A DNA stretch of 43,062 nucleotides from Opitutia bacterium. GTDB lineage: Bacteria > Verrucomicrobiota > Verrucomicrobiia > Opitutales > Seribacteraceae. The DNA lies in contig JABGWZ010000071.1 of the NCBI GenBank assembly GCA_018675995.1, positions 1-43,062 on the forward strand. Reading direction: 5' to 3'. How positions within the stretch are numbered: position 1 is the stretch's first letter; the number at the start of each line of letters is the position of its first letter. Below are positions 21,443 through 32,859 of the stretch, one piece after another. The notes under the pieces are model-generated. The model saw only the letters and a list, made by a program, of their open reading frames with translations. It was not told the origin of the DNA and made no database searches. Made by a program: the position numbers and the translations under genes.

Positions 21443-21841
21443 ATGGCCAAGAATGCAAAGAGTTTAAAAGTAGCTAAATCACTTTTGCTTGCCTCAATTG
21501 ACGGCGAAGGGAGGGTTGATGAACAAAAAATCAAAGAGATATTAAATGAATTAAAGAACCAACCTCGTTCTAAAACTTTACCTGTTCTTAAAAATCTTCT
21601 TTCTCTCGTTCGACAAAAAATTAATAGTTACGAGGGTCAATTGGAAATAGCTTCATCTAACATTGAGAATATTTCAGATACTCTATCTATAAATCTGAGC
21701 GATACATTTAACAGAAAAATTGATCTCCTAGCATCAACTAACAACTCACTTCTCTCCGGGTTTCGCCTTCGTATTGGAGACAATGTTTACGAAGATTCTC
21801 TACGCCAGCGAATTAACAGCCTTCAAAAAGCACTTACTTAA
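21443..21841 (+). CDS. atpH: F1Fo ATP synthase subunit delta (short form, 132 aa)
   Basis: Operon position; C-terminal SGFRLRIGDNVYEDSLRQRINSLQKAL matches the conserved delta C-terminus. Confidence 0.82.
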   Translation: MAKNAKSLKVAKSLLLASIDGEGRVDEQKIKEILNELKNQPRSKTLPVLKNLLSLVRQKINSYEGQLEIASSNIENISDTLSINLSDTFNRKIDLLASTNNSLLSGFRLRIGDNVYEDSLRQRINSLQKALT

Positions 21842-21850
21842 TAACAATTT

Positions 21851-23383
21851 ATGAGCTCTATCACAGATCTAATCCGAAAGGAAATAGAAGACCTTTCTAT
21901 TGACGCAACCCGTACGAATGTAGGGACGATTATTACGCTCGCTGATGGCGTTGCCCGAGTAGAAGGCTTGTCCAATGTAATGTTTAACGAAATGGTTGAA
22001 TTTCCAAATAATGTATTGGGAATTGCCTTAAACCTTGAAGAAGACTCTGTTGGTTGCGTTATACTTGGAGAAACAAGTTCCCTCAAAGAAGGTGATGAAG
22101 TAAAAACCACTGGTAAACTTTTATCAGTCCCTGTAGGCAAAGCTTTACTTGGAAGAGTGGTTGATGCAGTTGGAAGACCAATAGATGAAAAAGGTGCTAT
22201 TGAGAGTGACATAACCTACCCAGTTGAACGAATTGCCCCTGGGATAATTCCGAGAAAATCTGTTTCTCAACCACTTCAGACTGGCATCATGGCGGTTGAT
22301 TCTATGATTCCCATTGGAAGAGGGCAGCGAGAACTAATTATCGGCGATCGATCTACTGGGAAAACTACAATCGCAATTGATACAATTATCAATCAAGCAA
22401 AGATTAATAAAAAGGGTATAGAATCTGGAGATAAAGATTTCAGGCCTGTTTACTGCATATATGTCGCAGTTGGTCAAAAAAACTCAAATATCGCTCGCAC
22501 CATAAAGGTGTTGGATAAAGTGGGGGCATTGGAATATGTCACGATTGTTTCAGCACCCGCGGCTGATAATCCGGCTAACCAATACCTCGCTCCTTATTCG
22601 GGTTGTGCCATGGGTGAATGGTTTATGGAGAATGGCATGGACGCACTTATTGTTTATGACGACTTATCCAAGCATGCGGTTGCTTACCGACAAATTTCAT
22701 TAATTCTTAAACGACCATCGGGTCGAGAAGCATACCCAGGTGATGTTTTTTATCTTCACTCGCGCCTGCTCGAACGTTCCGCTAGGTTAAATGAAAACAA
22801 TGGTAATGGTTCACTAACTGCTCTCCCCATTATTGAAACACAAATGGGTGATGTCTCTGGTTACATTCCCACGAATGTTATTTCCATCACAGATGGTCAA
22901 ATATTCCTAGAAACTGATCTTTTTAATAAAGGTATAAGACCAGCGGTTTCAGTTGGTCTTTCTGTTTCTCGAGTTGGTTCAGCAGCACAGATAAAAGCCT
23001 ACAAGAAAGTTGCTGGAAAAGTTAAATTAGAACTAGCACAATTTAGGGAACTAGCTGCATTTTCTCAATTTGAGTCAGATTTGGATGCAGCGACAAAAGC
23101 TCGCTTAGAAAGAGGTGCAAGAATTGTTGAAATGTTCAAACAGTCTGCTTACAACCCTATATTAGTCGAGGTTCAAACTGCTATTATGTGGGCTATGCAA
23201 AACGACTTTTTCGATTCAATTGAGGTATCTAAAATAACTGAATCTGTTGAGAGTCTTAAAGATTACCTTGCAACGCAAGCTGCTGAAATTTGCGACGAAA
23301 TTTACCTGAGCGGGAAACTTGAGAAAGAAAATGAAGATAAACTTCGCTCTGCAATGGAAGATTGGAAAAGAACTCTATCATAG
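21851..23383 (+). CDS. atpA: F1Fo ATP synthase subunit alpha
   Basis: [47 protein letters not shown]-type motif ([22 protein letters not shown]). Confidence 0.97.
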   Translation: MSSITDLIRKEIEDLSIDATRTNVGTIITLADGVARVEGLSNVMFNEMVEFPNNVLGIALNLEEDSVGCVILGETSSLKEGDEVKTTGKLLSVPVGKALLGRVVDAVGRPIDEKGAIESDITYPVERIAPGIIPRKSVSQPLQTGIMAVDSMIPIGRGQRELIIGDRSTGKTTIAIDTIINQAKINKKGIESGDKDFRPVYCIYVAVGQKNSNIARTIKVLDKVGALEYVTIVSAPAADNPANQYLAPYSGCAMGEWFMENGMDALIVYDDLSKHAVAYRQISLILKRPSGREAYPGDVFYLHSRLLERSARLNENNGNGSLTALPIIETQMGDVSGYIPTNVISITDGQIFLETDLFNKGIRPAVSVGLSVSRVGSAAQIKAYKKVAGKVKLELAQFRELAAFSQFESDLDAATKARLERGARIVEMFKQSAYNPILVEVQTAIMWAMQNDFFDSIEVSKITESVESLKDYLATQAAEICDEIYLSGKLEKENEDKLRSAMEDWKRTLS

Positions 23384-23404
23384 CATTATTCTTGCACATA
23401 TATT

Positions 23405-25736
<2,332 letters not shown>

Positions 25737-25743
25737 TTTTAAA

Positions 25744-26157
25744 ATGTCTCTTTTTCTTGAAATCGTAACACCGGATTCCATAGCTTTTGCTAAGGAGATC
25801 AAAAGTGTTGTGTTACCGACTGCCAATGGAAGAATTCACATCCTTCCACACCATATTCCTATAATCGATCGTGTTGTGCCTGGATATGTTAAAGTTTCAC
25901 TTCAAGGAGAAGATGATTACTTTTCTATTAACCGCGGCTTTGTTGAAGTGTATGGAGAAAAAGTGTCAATAATAACAGATGGGGCATCTAAGGCGAAAGA
26001 AGAAGATGAAGCAGCTATCGAAGAAGCAATAAGTAAAGCTCAGACAGCATTAGCTGAGGCAAAGAATAGTAACTTTGATCAAGCAAAAGTAGATCAACTC
26101 GAGGCGGCTGCCCGTTTCGAAATGGCTAAGAAAATTGCCCGAAATAAATCCCGTTAA
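25744..26157 (+). CDS. atpC: F1Fo ATP synthase subunit epsilon
   Basis: LEIVTPDSIAFAKEIKSVVLPTANGRIHILPHHIPII. ORF-track start 25711 overlaps atpD; ATG at 25744 preferred. Confidence 0.93.
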   Translation: MSLFLEIVTPDSIAFAKEIKSVVLPTANGRIHILPHHIPIIDRVVPGYVKVSLQGEDDYFSINRGFVEVYGEKVSIITDGASKAKEEDEAAIEEAISKAQTALAEAKNSNFDQAKVDQLEAAARFEMAKKIARNKSR

Positions 26158-26227
26158 ATCTATTTAACACACATTGTTTTGAAATATTAGGATACCCCGA
26201 TATTACATAACAATTTCATTTAATTAA

Positions 26228-26304
26228 TGGTGGGCCCTGTCGGGCTCGAACCGACGACCTGGCGATTATGAGTCGCATGCTCTAACCAACTGAGCTAAGG
26301 GCCC
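26228..26304 (-). tRNA. tRNA with CAT anticodon, probably tRNA-Ile2 (CAU, lysidine-modified)
   Basis: GGGCCCTTAGCTCAGTTGGTTAGAGCATGCGACTCATAATCGCCAGGTCGTCGGTTCGAGCCCGACAGGGCCCACCA; full cloverleaf with encoded CCA. Anticodon arm GCGACTCATAATCGC is as in E. coli ileX rather than elongator Met. Confidence 0.93.
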
Positions 26305-26315
26305 GTGTTATTTTG

Positions 26316-26344
26316 TTTATCGCATGATTCATTAATTTATTCAA
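26316..26344 (-). promoter_or_regulatory. candidate promoter for the tRNA
   Basis: Minus strand TTGAAT (26344-26339), 17-bp spacer, GATAAA (26321-26316), about 11 nt upstream of the tRNA 5' end. Confidence 0.4.
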
Positions 26345-26519
26345 GCATGTATATAAAAATTAACAGATCCATTTTTTACCCTTTATTCTCAATAATTTGA
26401 TTTCGTTCTAAAAATGGTTATCAAAATTTAAAAATGTGGTAAATTTTACCCCTTTTTGCTACTTTTTATCAATTAGGCATGGGTTTTTCTTTAATTTTAC
26501 TACTAACATAACCACTATT

Positions 26520-29500
26520 ATGAAAACTATATTTCCCGAAGAAAAATCTAAACAACTTGGCATTGGTGAAGGATATGATTTAGGTTCACCTCACTATCAA
26601 GAATTAGTCAATTACACTAACCTTAAACTCGCTACCCTGGGTCTTCCCACAGTAGGAGACCAATCTGACAACCCAACACTTCGACTTAGTGGCTCCTTAG
26701 TAAAGGAATACCGCGAAAAAGTTAGACTCTTGCGAGGTTACCTATGTCCTGCTGACAGACGAATCCAGGATTTCCTTTCTCGAATTCTTGGAACTGACCG
26801 GCCAAGCCTTCCGACAGAATCCTTTGTTTTAGACCGTCATGGGTTGGCAAGGATCACTTCATTGCCTCGGGATGGCTATAATTTTTCTTCTTCTATAATG
26901 GAATCTAGACGCATTGCTCAGGGCGTCCTACACAACCCCTCAAGCGATCGCCGAACTACCTCTGGGGTATTTCATGTTGCTGATGTAGGTTTACCAGCCG
27001 CAGATGACAAGAAGGTTGTTCCGCTAAATGCAGCAAAGGAATTACTACGTTTGGCCCTCAATCCTCCTCCCCAAGATATGGTTTTCCCTTTTTCATCGAA
27101 TGAAGATGATCCAGCAAAATGCTGGGTATCCCTTCTTTTAAGACCAGTTGTGTGTCCAGCCGTAGAGGGATTTATTCGCGAAAAATCTATGGAAGTTCGT
27201 TTTTTTGCTCCTGGAGGATGCGTTGCTAATCTTGATTTTGTGGAAAGTATTTTTGGTAATGGTGGAGATCCGTTCTTAGCTGAAAATGATGCTGGTTTAG
27301 ACATCGAGAACTGGACCGGGCACACAGGGTGCGTAATTGTGGCTCCACATCTAGCAGGAACGCCAAAACAAATTCTCAACCTTCCTACTAAAGCTGAGGC
27401 CACAGACAGAGAGATTCGGGATGGAATGTATTATGAAAATAACCCCGAAGAGCTTTACAACGATGGGAGAGCCTTCAAACTTACTTTTCGCGACACATCG
27501 GGTCTAGTAGTTACGGTTATAGCCGATAATTATTTTGGCTACTGTAAGAAGGAAGTAAAGACACAAGTCAGTTTTGCCGCTAATTTATCTGGTTTATCAG
27601 AAGAGGAACATGCGGGTGGAGCAGTCGTCTTCCCAAGTTATGATTTAGGAGAACAATTTGATCCGTTAGAGATTCTACCTAAGACACCTCATACCTTTAA
27701 AGACTCGATCAAATCACTTGGGATAACTGAAAATAGTGTGCCAGAAGGAGTCTACTGTGATCCATTATTCCCATCGATATTCTTTTTACCGGAAAATGCT
27801 AAATTTAGTCTTAGAGATCAAAAGATTTCATGGACGTTCCAAAAGGATGAGAAAACTTTAGCATTAATTCCCGGAAATTCCTATATCTTACCTTCAGGCT
27901 ACAAGGTAGAAATGAAAAGAACCGAAAATGATGGTCCTTGGAAATTAGTTGGTACCGTTGGGGAGGGTTTTCTTTGTCATAAGCCTTGCACTGTTTCAGG
28001 TGGTGGAAAGTCCGAAATATCGAAACCACTAACGGATGCTATTGTGTGCGGCCCAGTTTTTATAGCCGATTGGGAAAAAGATATGAACTTGGCAAAGGAA
28101 GTAATTGAGAAAGATTATTCCACAAGATTTCGAAATCCGGAAAAAAGCAATATTCGAAATAGAAAGGTTCTAGATTCTAACCGATCCTTGGGATCTGTGA
28201 TTAAACTCCTCACACCCTCTCAGTCTCTCTACACTGATGAATTTAACACCTGGTTAGAATCAATTCCGCAGCGAGTGAAAGACTTAGTTCTCATTATTAA
28301 GCGAAGGTACCTTGATGATTGGGGAGATGATTGGAGAAAATACTTCAGCGTAGATTCAGTAAACGGACAACCAGCTAATGAACTGCGGTTTAAGGGTGAA
28401 AAATTAATTACCAGACTTTTACGGGTTGGGTTTGCTGAAAATGGTTCCTGGAGACTTTTTGCCCTTCGAAAAGATTTTATACCAGCGGAGAAAATATTAG
28501 CTGAAGATGACATTACTGTTTCCACAGTAGCTCCTTTGAGCCTGCTTAAGGAAATTGGCCCTGGTACTTTTAAGGAATCTGCCAAATTCGTTCATAATTG
28601 TGAATACCGGCTATTTCAAAGACCAGATGACGCCATTCATCGTGGTTTCGATAAGCAAACAGAGAAAGATCTTTCGAGACCAGGTAATTTTATCAGTAAT
28701 TTTGAATGCTTAAATGGAGATGAAGCCCAACAACAAATGGCTCAAACACTGACTTTTGAAAATTATACGGAACCAATGCAGAAACTCATAGAGTATGCGG
28801 CTGAAAAATCTGGAGATGAAAGTCAATTTGTATCATCTGCTAATCCACGAATTGTTGATGGTAAGCCAACTAAAAACCCTCGGTATTTACAAACTCGTCC
28901 AGATTTATTTAATCCTAAATCAGTACACTTAGCAATCGAAGGCACCAGGCTGAGAAGAAAATTGAGTCACGATTCCTCGGTCCTTTATCCAGTAAGGTCT
29001 GTTTTGCCGGGCCGAAGAAACAATCCAGCCGAAGAAAACGGGAAAGTCCGACCTCTCTGTTGCTTTGCACCTATACATTATCTGGAATTACCAGAGTTAT
29101 TTATCGATTTTATTGTTTCGGTCACTGGAAAATCACCATCCACAACAGGGGCAGGTTCTGAAGGAGCCCTTACAAAAGGACCTTTCAATGCTCTCCTTCC
29201 CATCCATGACTTAAACGCAGCCCTAGTTTCCTACGCTTCTACTGGGCAAGGTGCTTTTGTTACATCTGCTGGTTTTATTGGTCCCAAATATAAAGTCTCG
29301 CATGATGTCAGCCTCTTGATTCCAGAAATATGGAGCAGGCTGAGGGATTACGAAAATGATCCACAGGAAATGATTGCTAAAGGTCTTCTTGAAAAAGTTC
29401 CTGCCTTCGAACTAAACGGAGATAAATTGCCCACCGAGTATCTTGGTTATCGAATTACGAGACGATTTGCTCATGAGTTTCTTGGACGAATCTTTACCGA

Positions 29501-29996
29501 TCCAGTATCTGTCTTTCCAGACGATATGCTCAGACCAGAATTACAAGACGGAAAAGAATATGCAGACAGTATTAAAAACCTTGTGGGAACAGGTCAAATT
29601 GTAGCAGAAAGATACTTTAACGATGGTTGTGCCGAAAAAGCATGCCCACCACTAAGAGCACTCTTAGAAATTATGGCGAAAGGTAATTGGGAAAACAAGG
29701 GCTTGCTCGATCAAGAATTTCGAGATCTTTTTAATTCTGAATCGATTCTTTCTAGTGATTGGTACAACGAACGTCTGGCAACAAGAATTGAGGTTACTAA
29801 GGACTACTGGTCCACAAGAATTAATTATTTGGAAGAATTCCTCAAAGATCATGTCAATCGGGAAGCTTCAGAAAGATTGGGCATTCAAAAAAGACTCGAT
29901 TTCTCAAAAGATGCTTTTTCAAAGCTAAATGACAAAAAAGATGCTATTAGCCGTATTCATGGGTGCCTAGGAACTGATCCCAGTATCTACCAATAA
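26520..29996 (+). CDS. large (~1158 aa) protein of unknown function
   Basis: Long intact ORF, no signal peptide from the preferred ATG at 26520 (MKTIFPEEKSKQLGIGEGYDLG). Contains GKSPSTTGAGSEGALTKGPFNALLPIHDLNAALVSY and CCFAPIHYLELPELFIDFIVSVTG. Confidence 0.85.
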   Translation: MKTIFPEEKSKQLGIGEGYDLGSPHYQELVNYTNLKLATLGLPTVGDQSDNPTLRLSGSLVKEYREKVRLLRGYLCPADRRIQDFLSRILGTDRPSLPTESFVLDRHGLARITSLPRDGYNFSSSIMESRRIAQGVLHNPSSDRRTTSGVFHVADVGLPAADDKKVVPLNAAKELLRLALNPPPQDMVFPFSSNEDDPAKCWVSLLLRPVVCPAVEGFIREKSMEVRFFAPGGCVANLDFVESIFGNGGDPFLAENDAGLDIENWTGHTGCVIVAPHLAGTPKQILNLPTKAEATDREIRDGMYYENNPEELYNDGRAFKLTFRDTSGLVVTVIADNYFGYCKKEVKTQVSFAANLSGLSEEEHAGGAVVFPSYDLGEQFDPLEILPKTPHTFKDSIKSLGITENSVPEGVYCDPLFPSIFFLPENAKFSLRDQKISWTFQKDEKTLALIPGNSYILPSGYKVEMKRTENDGPWKLVGTVGEGFLCHKPCTVSGGGKSEISKPLTDAIVCGPVFIADWEKDMNLAKEVIEKDYSTRFRNPEKSNIRNRKVLDSNRSLGSVIKLLTPSQSLYTDEFNTWLESIPQRVKDLVLIIKRRYLDDWGDDWRKYFSVDSVNGQPANELRFKGEKLITRLLRVGFAENGSWRLFALRKDFIPAEKILAEDDITVSTVAPLSLLKEIGPGTFKESAKFVHNCEYRLFQRPDDAIHRGFDKQTEKDLSRPGNFISNFECLNGDEAQQQMAQTLTFENYTEPMQKLIEYAAEKSGDESQFVSSANPRIVDGKPTKNPRYLQTRPDLFNPKSVHLAIEGTRLRRKLSHDSSVLYPVRSVLPGRRNNPAEENGKVRPLCCFAPIHYLELPELFIDFIVSVTGKSPSTTGAGSEGALTKGPFNALLPIHDLNAALVSYASTGQGAFVTSAGFIGPKYKVSHDVSLLIPEIWSRLRDYENDPQEMIAKGLLEKVPAFELNGDKLPTEYLGYRITRRFAHEFLGRIFTDPVSVFPDDMLRPELQDGKEYADSIKNLVGTGQIVAERYFNDGCAEKACPPLRALLEIMAKGNWENKGLLDQEFRDLFNSESILSSDWYNERLATRIEVTKDYWSTRINYLEEFLKDHVNREASERLGIQKRLDFSKDAFSKLNDKKDAISRIHGCLGTDPSIYQ

Positions 29997-30012
29997 TCCT
30001 ATTGATCTGCTT

Positions 30013-31041
30013 TTAAAATATCTCTAGCTCGTATTCCATTACAGTATTCCCTGTAATATCTCTTATACTAGTGCTAACTTTAGGACCATTGGGTAGCCAT
30101 TCTATCTTCAAAAGTCCAAAGTTCTCTTCAAAATAACGATTTCCCAATCGGTGAATATTTTCTTCTAATTTAGGCCTTTGTCTTTGGTTCATCGGACTAG
30201 ATGTTATGTCATATAGGGGGTAGGGGAGAGCACCTTCAAGTCTTGAAATCTCAGCCGAATGCCTATCACCACTTAAAATGATCGTTCCTTTTGTCTTTTT
30301 TTCTTTGAGTAAGTTAATGAAACGTTTTCTTTCATTTGGAAAGTTTCCCCAGGTTTCCCAACCATGCGTTGTTGAAACTACTTGTATGCTGCTGGCAATA
30401 ATTCTAATCTCTGCCGGTTTACTAAGGACCTCCTCCAACCATGCCCACTGAATGTCTCCGAGGATTTTAGCTTCCTTAGATTCATTAGGCACATAGGGCC
30501 CTTTCCCGTTTTCTCTTTTATCGGGTCTTTTTAAGGGTGTTCGAAAATAGCGGGTATCAAGCAAAATGAATTGTATACGTTTATCTGGCGGACCGATGAT
30601 TACACTATCATAAGTACCTGGAGTTTTGCGTCTTTCAGAATCATTCGGATCGTGCAGGAAATCCAAGAAGATTTTTTGCGATTCTGCTTTTTTAGGAAAT
30701 TCGATCCCTGCATCATTTTCGCCGTAGTCATGATCATCCCAAACGGCAAGTAGGCGGCAATTTTGACGAAGTTTCTTGAAACCGGATATCGATGAAAAAT
30801 CATCCCATTTACCTTTGAGTTTTTTCATATCTTGGGTATCCCCATAAATGTTGTCACCGAGAAGAATGAAAACATCAGGCCTTTTTTCTAAAACACTTTC
30901 CCAAATTGGCTGCGGTCGAGTTTGCTTAAGACATGAGCCAAACCCTATCGTTTCAATGGGTTGCTGTACAGCTGGTATCGAAACCATTAAAAGAAAGTAA
31001 GTGAGCCAAGCAAAAATGGACTGTACGGAAAAAGAGATCAT
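30013..31041 (-). CDS. PhoD-like alkaline phosphatase / metallophosphoesterase
   Basis: Signal peptide; IGFGSCLKQTRPQPIWESVLEKRPDVFILLGDNIYGDT; AVWDDHDYGENDAG; IILSGDRHSAEISRL. Confidence 0.88.
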   Translation of the reverse strand: MISFSVQSIFAWLTYFLLMVSIPAVQQPIETIGFGSCLKQTRPQPIWESVLEKRPDVFILLGDNIYGDTQDMKKLKGKWDDFSSISGFKKLRQNCRLLAVWDDHDYGENDAGIEFPKKAESQKIFLDFLHDPNDSERRKTPGTYDSVIIGPPDKRIQFILLDTRYFRTPLKRPDKRENGKGPYVPNESKEAKILGDIQWAWLEEVLSKPAEIRIIASSIQVVSTTHGWETWGNFPNERKRFINLLKEKKTKGTIILSGDRHSAEISRLEGALPYPLYDITSSPMNQRQRPKLEENIHRLGNRYFEENFGLLKIEWLPNGPKVSTSIRDITGNTVMEYELEIF

Positions 31042-32324
31042 TTTAAATACTTATCAGCAAAATTAAGATATTGTTCCCAATCATAAGCAGTCACATCATG
31101 CTTACCCTTTCTTACATGGTAACCAATTCTTCCATGCACGGGTTGGTTAGCAGGTGGTTTCCTAGTTGCTCCGAAGGCATAACCAAATAATTTGTAGACG
31201 GGCTCTGCGTTCAAAGACGCAAGGAATTCTCCAGTAGGATCCGCCCAAAGATCTTCCTCCGCTGAAGCTATGTAAACTGGTCGGGGTGCGGAAAGTGCTA
31301 TAAGCATATGCTGGTCGACGGGACAATTTCCTTCATTGTCGTTATATTTCTTATAATTATCACAAAACCAATGAGGAAACGAAGTGTTGATTCTATTTAC
31401 GGTTTCACCAAAACGGCGTCGGCTAATTGCTGCCCCACCACATCCCGAGTTATTAGAAATTACCATAGCAAACCGTTCATCAGTTGCTCCTGCCCAAAGA
31501 GATGTTTTCCCAAGACGAGAATGCCCCATGACCGCAACTCGTTTTCCATCTATCAGAGAATCTTTTTCCAGGTAATCCAAGCAACGACTCAGCCCCCATG
31601 CCCATCCTGCAATCGAAGCCCAGTCAGATGGTTTCCTTCCACTCGGATCTTGTGGTGGAAATAGAGCGTGTGGCCCATTATTAAAACCATCATGAAAATC
31701 TGGATCAATATCTCCATAATAAACGGTCGCAAATGCATAGCCTCGATTTATGATTTCATCAATGTCCCATCGAGATGCAGCAGCCCCCCTATCTTTTTCT
31801 CTCGCCCGGTTATCTTTTATTCCATTGCGATTACGAACCCAACTAGTTGGCATAAGGATACCAGATTCTGAAAGAACCGTGTGATTTCCATGAAAGTTAA
31901 TCGTTAGAAATCCAGGTGCAGGCCCTTTCCCGTTTTGAGGTGAATATACAAGAAGATTGACCGCAAGTGCTTGCTCACCTTTTCCCAAGTGAATAATTAC
32001 TTGCTTGCGGATGGCTTTCCCACCCAAAGCTCCTTTTTCTTCTTCCACTACCTCGAACCTTATTGGTATGGTATTAGAAGGAGATTGACCATATACCTCT
32101 TGCTCGAAAAGGTTTATGATTTCAGGACGGCGTTTACTTAACCATAATTTTGAATTAACAACCTTTGTGCCATCAAGACAAATCAAAGGATCTGGCAATT
32201 TATAGTTATTAACCTTTAGCTCATCGTAAAGAAATCCTTTGGGTTGAGCATTCAAAATAATGAAAGACAAAAGAAAAGAACTACAAATCTGAGCAGGTTT
32301 CATTATTTCAGTAACTAAACCCAT
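31038..32324 (-). CDS. CE15-like glucuronoyl/acetyl esterase (alpha/beta hydrolase)
   Basis: Signal peptide; VAVMGHSRLGKTSLWAGATDERFAMVISNNSGCGGAAISRR nucleophile region; VDQHMLIALSAPRPVYIASAEEDLWADPTGEF; His near C-terminus (GKHDVTAYDW). Confidence 0.85.
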   Translation of the reverse strand: MGLVTEIMKPAQICSSFLLSFIILNAQPKGFLYDELKVNNYKLPDPLICLDGTKVVNSKLWLSKRRPEIINLFEQEVYGQSPSNTIPIRFEVVEEEKGALGGKAIRKQVIIHLGKGEQALAVNLLVYSPQNGKGPAPGFLTINFHGNHTVLSESGILMPTSWVRNRNGIKDNRAREKDRGAAASRWDIDEIINRGYAFATVYYGDIDPDFHDGFNNGPHALFPPQDPSGRKPSDWASIAGWAWGLSRCLDYLEKDSLIDGKRVAVMGHSRLGKTSLWAGATDERFAMVISNNSGCGGAAISRRRFGETVNRINTSFPHWFCDNYKKYNDNEGNCPVDQHMLIALSAPRPVYIASAEEDLWADPTGEFLASLNAEPVYKLFGYAFGATRKPPANQPVHGRIGYHVRKGKHDVTAYDWEQYLNFADKYLK

Positions 32325-32363
32325 CCATCAAGGACGCAAGTCACAAAGAAATATTTAAATAAA

Positions 32364-32606
32364 TCAAGCAGCCAACTTGGGTGTTGCATTAAGTAGCTTG
32401 TGAAAAAGATCATCCCTTCGTTTTCTGGCTTCCGATAAAATTCGTGTTTTCAAAGATTGCCTTTTTCGCTCAGCAGTTACCGGGGTTGGGTAGATGGTGT
32501 AATGTATCCACCAAGTCCCATTATTATTCCACAGGTGGTGATTCAGGTTATCCTTGTCTATTCGAAGAGCTAACTCTTCAAATTCATTGTATGTACTTAT
32601 TTTCAT
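32364..32606 (-). CDS. 80-aa protein resembling the N-terminal arm-type DNA-binding domain of tyrosine recombinases
   Basis: NNGTWWIHYTIYPTPVTAERKRQSLKTRILSEARKRRDDLFHKLL follows the W-x-hydrophobic...R-x-SL-x-T...EA-x-x-R pattern of integrase arm-binding domains; AAGGA ribosome-binding sequence upstream. Confidence 0.65.
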   Translation of the reverse strand: MKISTYNEFEELALRIDKDNLNHHLWNNNGTWWIHYTIYPTPVTAERKRQSLKTRILSEARKRRDDLFHKLLNATPKLAA

Positions 32607-32772
32607 GGAGCGTTTTCCTTTCGGTTAACGCACTTTCCCTAGCATTGGTAGGGGAGTGCTTATTTTCGGTTGTGCCAAAACCGCGCATCCCGGTTAAATC
32701 GACCTTGTACCACCGTAGCAGCTCTCCTGCTCGGTTGGTAACCTACATTAGGTTGTCTTTGGATACGGTAAG
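32607..32772 (-). ncRNA. structured 5' leader / candidate cis-regulatory RNA
   Basis: Four inverted repeats in ~125 nt: 32740-32754 (AACCTA-ATG-TAGGTT on the minus strand), 32709-32739, 32667-32683 or alternatively 32679-32695, and 32630-32659; preceded by a promoter-like sequence. Confidence 0.5.
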
Positions 32773-32778
32773 TGGCTA

Positions 32779-32806
32779 AATATAAAAGAACAGAAATTTT
32801 ATTCAA
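32779..32806 (-). promoter_or_regulatory. candidate promoter for the structured leader and 80-aa gene
   Basis: Minus strand TTGAAT (32806-32801), 16-bp spacer, TATATT (32784-32779). Confidence 0.5.
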
Positions 32807-32859
32807 AGGATTTTACATTATTTTGGCAAACTTTCTTTGTGTCATAAAATAGCGACCTT

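Noticed and set aside
26438-26450. GGTAAATTTTACC palindrome followed by CCCTTTTT upstream of the large unknown gene
   Set aside because: Short AT-rich arms could arise by chance; it could be a weak terminator or operator but there is no supporting context.
32444-32779. 111-aa plus-strand ORF across the 80-aa gene and its leader
   Set aside because: Overlaps the structured leader and the integrase-arm-like gene in antisense; no family features.
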